From Bacteroidaceae bacterium (lineage in GTDB: Bacteria > Bacteroidota > Bacteroidia > Bacteroidales > Bacteroidaceae): a stretch of DNA of 46,047 nt. Location: contig JAFUSD010000114.1 in the NCBI GenBank assembly GCA_017480685.1, positions 1 through 46,047 on the forward strand, in the 5' to 3' direction. Both the position numbers and the translations under genes were made by a program. The notes beneath the pieces were generated by a model. The model did no database searches. It saw only the letters and a program-made list of their open reading frames with translations, and was not told the origin of the DNA. The first letter of the stretch is position 1, and each line of letters opens with the position of its first letter. Below are positions 43,081 to 46,047 of the stretch, one piece after another.

Positions 43081-43102
43081 CATTTTAACTCACTTTGTGT
43101 CG

Positions 43103-43110
43103 TAACTTTG
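43103..43110 (+). promoter_or_regulatory. -7 box of the BspA-like gene leader
   Basis: TAACTTTG, a full TAnnTTTG match; no -33 at the right distance, perhaps because activation needs a factor binding at 43037-43080. It predicts a leader of roughly 350 nt. Confidence 0.5.
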
Positions 43111-43179
43111 CGCCCGAAATGTGTACGCATATCATTGCTTGCGCAAAAAAGATAACGTGGATAACCTGAACATCAACAC

Positions 43180-43190
43180 GCTCTTTGACA
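43180..43190 (+). promoter_or_regulatory. boxA-like motif in the leader
   Basis: GCTCTTTGACA differs at one base from the core of the E. coli boxA antitermination signal (GCTCTTTAACA). Followed in the same leader by hairpins and a terminator. Confidence 0.45.
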
Positions 43191-43226
43191 TCCCGAATAG
43201 ACTCTCCTATCCATCCCGCATGGACT

Positions 43227-43344
43227 CTCCCACCTGAAAGGGGGAGTACCCGCAGGGGGAGTGGGTCTTCTCCCCGGAAGGTTAGTAGTCAATATTCTAA
43301 AGCGTAGACCCCCTCCGCTTCGCTCGTCCCCCTTTCAGGCGGGA
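43227..43344. repeat. Imperfect inverted repeat in the leader
   Basis: The segment 43227-43268 (CACCTGAAAGGGGGA...) is largely complementary to 43306-43344 (...TCCCCCTTTCAGGCGGG). Outside the arms CCATCCCGCATGG occurs directly repeated at 43211 and 43366. Such a fold would dominate the leader RNA. It may also be a remnant of a dispersed non-coding repeat. Confidence 0.65.
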
Positions 43345-43384
43345 CATTCCATCCGGAAGCCCCATCCATCCCGCATGGTTAATG

Positions 43385-43418
43385 CTTCTCCTGTTGGAGG
43401 AGACGGGAGAAGTTTTTT
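43385..43418 (+). terminator. Leader terminator before the BspA-like gene
   Basis: CTTCTCC (43385-43391) pairs with GGAGAAG (43406-43412), followed by six T; an inner CTCCTGTTGGAG hairpin competes. It is only about 50 bp upstream of the start codon, downstream of the predicted promoter, so it could act as an attenuator. Confidence 0.65.
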
Positions 43419-43468
43419 CTGAAATTTCTACAATCAATCAGATTATTAACAATTAAATCAACAACGTT

Positions 43469-46047
43469 ATGAAACAAAACTTAACGAAACACATCTTTGC
43501 AGCGCTCTGCCTGCTTCTGGCATCGGCTGCATGGGCTCAGACGTTTACCGTCGACAACTTGAGCTACACTGTGACTGGCCAAAATGCAGTCTCAGTGAGT
43601 AAGACCGACGGACTGACTGGCGATGTGGTCATCCCAGCCAGTGTTACCAACGACAAAGTGACGTATGCAGTCACGGCAATCCCGGAGTATGCTTTTGGTA
43701 ATACTGCCATCACCTCTGTCACCATTCCTGCTTCGGTGGTGAGCGTGGGTTCTTGTGCTTTCGAACAGTGCAGCCTGACCAGTATTGTTATTGAGGACAG
43801 CGAGACTCCGTTGAAATGGTTGGGTGGCACGTACTACACTCCGCTGTACAACATGGCCAACACTTCCAGCTACACACTTTATCTGGGCCGTACCCTTTCT
43901 ACGGAAGGTGATGGTTGCTATTTCCCCTATGCCACGAGCGTGACCATAGGCAACAAGGTTACCGCTATCAATAGCAAGTTGTTCCAGAATGCTACCAAGC
44001 TTGCCAGCGTGACTCTCGGCAGTGGTTTGACATCGATGGGTACATACGCCTTCGACGGTTGCACAACGCTGGCGTCCATCGATCTCTCGGTAGCCCCAGG
44101 CCTGACTGAAATACCCGAACGTGTTTTCAACGAATGCGATGCACTGACTGCAATCACCATCCCAGCCAGCGTGCAGACCATTGAGTCGTCTGCTTTCTAT
44201 AATATGGATGCAGACATCAACGTGACGATCGAGGATAGTGAGACACCGCTCACGCTGAACTGCGCATACAGTTATTATCCGATATTTGAGTCGAACAACA
44301 CGGTAACTGCATACGTAGGCCGTAACATCATCCGTACTGGCTATTATGCAAATCGACCAACGTTTGATGGCAGCCTCGTGGGTTTGACATTCGGCCCGAA
44401 GGTAACTGCAATCGGCGACTATGAATACCAGGACTGCTCGAACATTGCCGGTGCTGTCAATGGCTTGAGTAATGTAGTGAGCATCGGTGCCAAGGCTTTC
44501 AACAATTGCCCGAACATTACTTCCATCGAAATCGGCAATAAGCTGGCGACACTGGGAGAATATGCCTTCCAAGATTGTCAGAAGCTGGAAAGCATCAGTC
44601 TGCCAGGCACACTGAAGAAGATACCTACCGAGGCCTTCGAGAACTGCTTCGCACTGGCTACTGTCACCCTGGGCGAGGGTATCGAGGAAATTGGCAACGG
44701 TGCATTCTACGATACCGATGCACTGACCGAAATCACCATACCGGCATCGGTGAAGAAGATTGGTCGCGCACCATTCTATTGCAACAGCAATCAGGCTATG
44801 ACACGCATGATCATTGCCGATAGCGACACACCGCTGGAGTTTGCCAACGGAACATCGGAGTACAACTATGGCTATGATCACATAACCGATAATATTGTAT
44901 TAGATTACTTCTATCTCGGTCGTGACATAACTCGTGCAAAAACCGATCAAAGTTTGGTATATAGTGCCACAAATATAGAGATCGGTCCGAAGGTGACCAA
45001 CATCGATAAGCTCTTCGACCATACATCCGACGTGCAGAGCGTGAAGGTACACGCCCTGACACCTATCGCTATCAGCACCGATCCATTCGACAGCAATACC
45101 TATGCCAACGCTACACTGTGGGTTCCCGGTGGTACGAAGGCCGCCTATCAGGCTGCCGACTACTGGAAGAACTTCGGCAATATTGAGACATGGTCATTTG
45201 TGCTGAACTACACGGTGAACGGACATGGTACGATGGACATCGACGGCGAGGCTGCCGGAAATGGCGAGACGAAGACCGTGCGCAAGCCCAATGGCGACGG
45301 ACTGGCTAACTCGAACTGGACATGGACGGTGACTCCCGATGCAGGCTATGAACTGACGAGCCTGACGGTGGAAGATAAGACGGAGGCTACAGATCCGGCT
45401 GTTCAGGAAATCTTTGTTGGCAACGCAGGTTGGGAGAATCCTCACACCGAAGGAACTGCCATCAACCACGACCTCGACTACGTAGCCACCTTCGCCCCCA
45501 TCACCTACGCCATCACTTACGACCTCGCAGGTGGAACCGTTGCAACAGCCAACCCTGCTACATACAACGTAGAGAGCGCTGCATTCACACTCACCAATCC
45601 AACTCGCGAGGGTTACACCTTCGCAGGATGGACCGGCACTGACCTCACTGCAGCAACCACTACTGTAACCATTGCTAAGGGCTCGATTGGCGAACGCAGC
45701 TACACTGCTACTTGGACTCCTATTACATATAATGTGACCTACGACCTCGCAGGCGGAGCCGTTGCAACACCTAACCCAGCAACCTACAACATCGAGACCG
45801 CTGCATTCACACTCACCAACCCAACCCGCACTGGCTACACCTTCGCAGGATGGACCGGCACCGACCTCGGCGCAGCAACAGCTACAGTGACCGTGGCTCA
45901 GGGCTCGATGGGCAACCGCAGCTACACCGCTACTTGGACTCCAGTGACCTACACCATCACTTACGACCTTGCAGGCGGAGCAGTATCGACAGCTAACCCA
46001 ACAACCTACAACATCGAGACAGCTGCCTTCACACTCAACAACCCAAC
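43469..46047 (+). CDS. BspA-like leucine-rich repeat surface protein (partial)
   Basis: Open from the ATG at 43469 to the window end (at least 859 residues; no stop reached). Signal peptide about 1-24 (LLLASAAWAQ). Residues about 30-560 hold BspA/TpLRR-type leucine-rich repeats: repeated I.IPASV..I...AF.NC..L..V.LG and VTSIG..AF variants. A linker (about 570-675) follows, then InlB-type beta-grasp repeats of 74 residues starting near 679, with TYDLAGG.V.T.NP.TYN.E and GYTFAGWTGTDL; the corresponding DNA repeats with an exact 222-bp step (45521, 45743, 45965). Probably exported to the cell surface, perhaps via a C-terminal sorting domain outside the window; adhesion is a family-based guess. 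Confidence 0.92.
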   Translation, partial: MKQNLTKHIFAALCLLLASAAWAQTFTVDNLSYTVTGQNAVSVSKTDGLTGDVVIPASVTNDKVTYAVTAIPEYAFGNTAITSVTIPASVVSVGSCAFEQCSLTSIVIEDSETPLKWLGGTYYTPLYNMANTSSYTLYLGRTLSTEGDGCYFPYATSVTIGNKVTAINSKLFQNATKLASVTLGSGLTSMGTYAFDGCTTLASIDLSVAPGLTEIPERVFNECDALTAITIPASVQTIESSAFYNMDADINVTIEDSETPLTLNCAYSYYPIFESNNTVTAYVGRNIIRTGYYANRPTFDGSLVGLTFGPKVTAIGDYEYQDCSNIAGAVNGLSNVVSIGAKAFNNCPNITSIEIGNKLATLGEYAFQDCQKLESISLPGTLKKIPTEAFENCFALATVTLGEGIEEIGNGAFYDTDALTEITIPASVKKIGRAPFYCNSNQAMTRMIIADSDTPLEFANGTSEYNYGYDHITDNIVLDYFYLGRDITRAKTDQSLVYSATNIEIGPKVTNIDKLFDHTSDVQSVKVHALTPIAISTDPFDSNTYANATLWVPGGTKAAYQAADYWKNFGNIETWSFVLNYTVNGHGTMDIDGEAAGNGETKTVRKPNGDGLANSNWTWTVTPDAGYELTSLTVEDKTEATDPAVQEIFVGNAGWENPHTEGTAINHDLDYVATFAPITYAITYDLAGGTVATANPATYNVESAAFTLTNPTREGYTFAGWTGTDLTAATTTVTIAKGSIGERSYTATWTPITYNVTYDLAGGAVATPNPATYNIETAAFTLTNPTRTGYTFAGWTGTDLGAATATVTVAQGSMGNRSYTATWTPVTYTITYDLAGGAVSTANPTTYNIETAAFTLNNP

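Overview
The window comes from a chromosome of a Bacteroidota bacterium, most likely order Bacteroidales (Prevotellaceae, Muribaculaceae or a relative; I cannot decide). The reasons are the promoter style (TAnnTTTG -7 boxes, no clear Shine-Dalgarno sites), the gene families present (DUF4954, DUF2490, PorT-like barrel, BspA-type leucine-rich repeats, M56 peptidase with a TonB-plug-like tail), the tRNA-Glu/rpsT pairing and a dcw cluster without murF or ddl. No phage, plasmid, transposase or CRISPR array is visible.

Layout. 115-3510 (minus): recN followed by a degenerate trypsin-fold/TPR exported protein. 3845-5592 (minus): a KduD-like dehydrogenase and KduI, a pair for unsaturated uronate catabolism. 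5660-11565 (minus): an M16 peptidase lipoprotein, DUF4954 protein and HflX. 12408-16760 (plus): a five-gene set of VTC-fold protein, DUF4956 membrane protein, DUF2490 barrel, small dockerin protein and Cthe_2159-type beta-helix protein, which looks like a poorly described cell-surface system. 16824-19709: pyrH and metG. 20370-22057: BlaI-type repressor and M56 membrane peptidase. 22205-24997: tRNA-Glu, rpsT, gyrB. 25447-41631 (minus): a complete division/cell-wall cluster read mraZ-rsmH-ftsL-ftsI-murE-mraY-murD-ftsW-murG-murC-ftsQ-ftsA-ftsZ. 42067-46047 (plus): an outer-membrane barrel protein and a large BspA-like surface protein that runs off the end.

The most unusual content is between the genes. 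At least ten non-coding stretches carry direct repeats with the same 22-bp period, although the repeated sequence differs from place to place. Several begin at, or run across, the stop codon of the upstream gene (metG, the DUF4954 gene, murE; a 19-bp version at ftsI). Three separate arrays share a GATATC core, and two larger AT-rich mirror-image elements are built from the same modules but differ by whole units. Two of the arrays lie inside the division cluster. Separately there is a MITE-like hairpin element (25221-25382, with a partial copy at 12171-12286) and a long structured leader before the BspA-like gene with a boxA-like motif, a terminator and a palindromic operator candidate.

Gene functions are read from recognisable family motifs; repeat spacings and palindromes were counted directly on the sequence. 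No database search or folding calculation was run.
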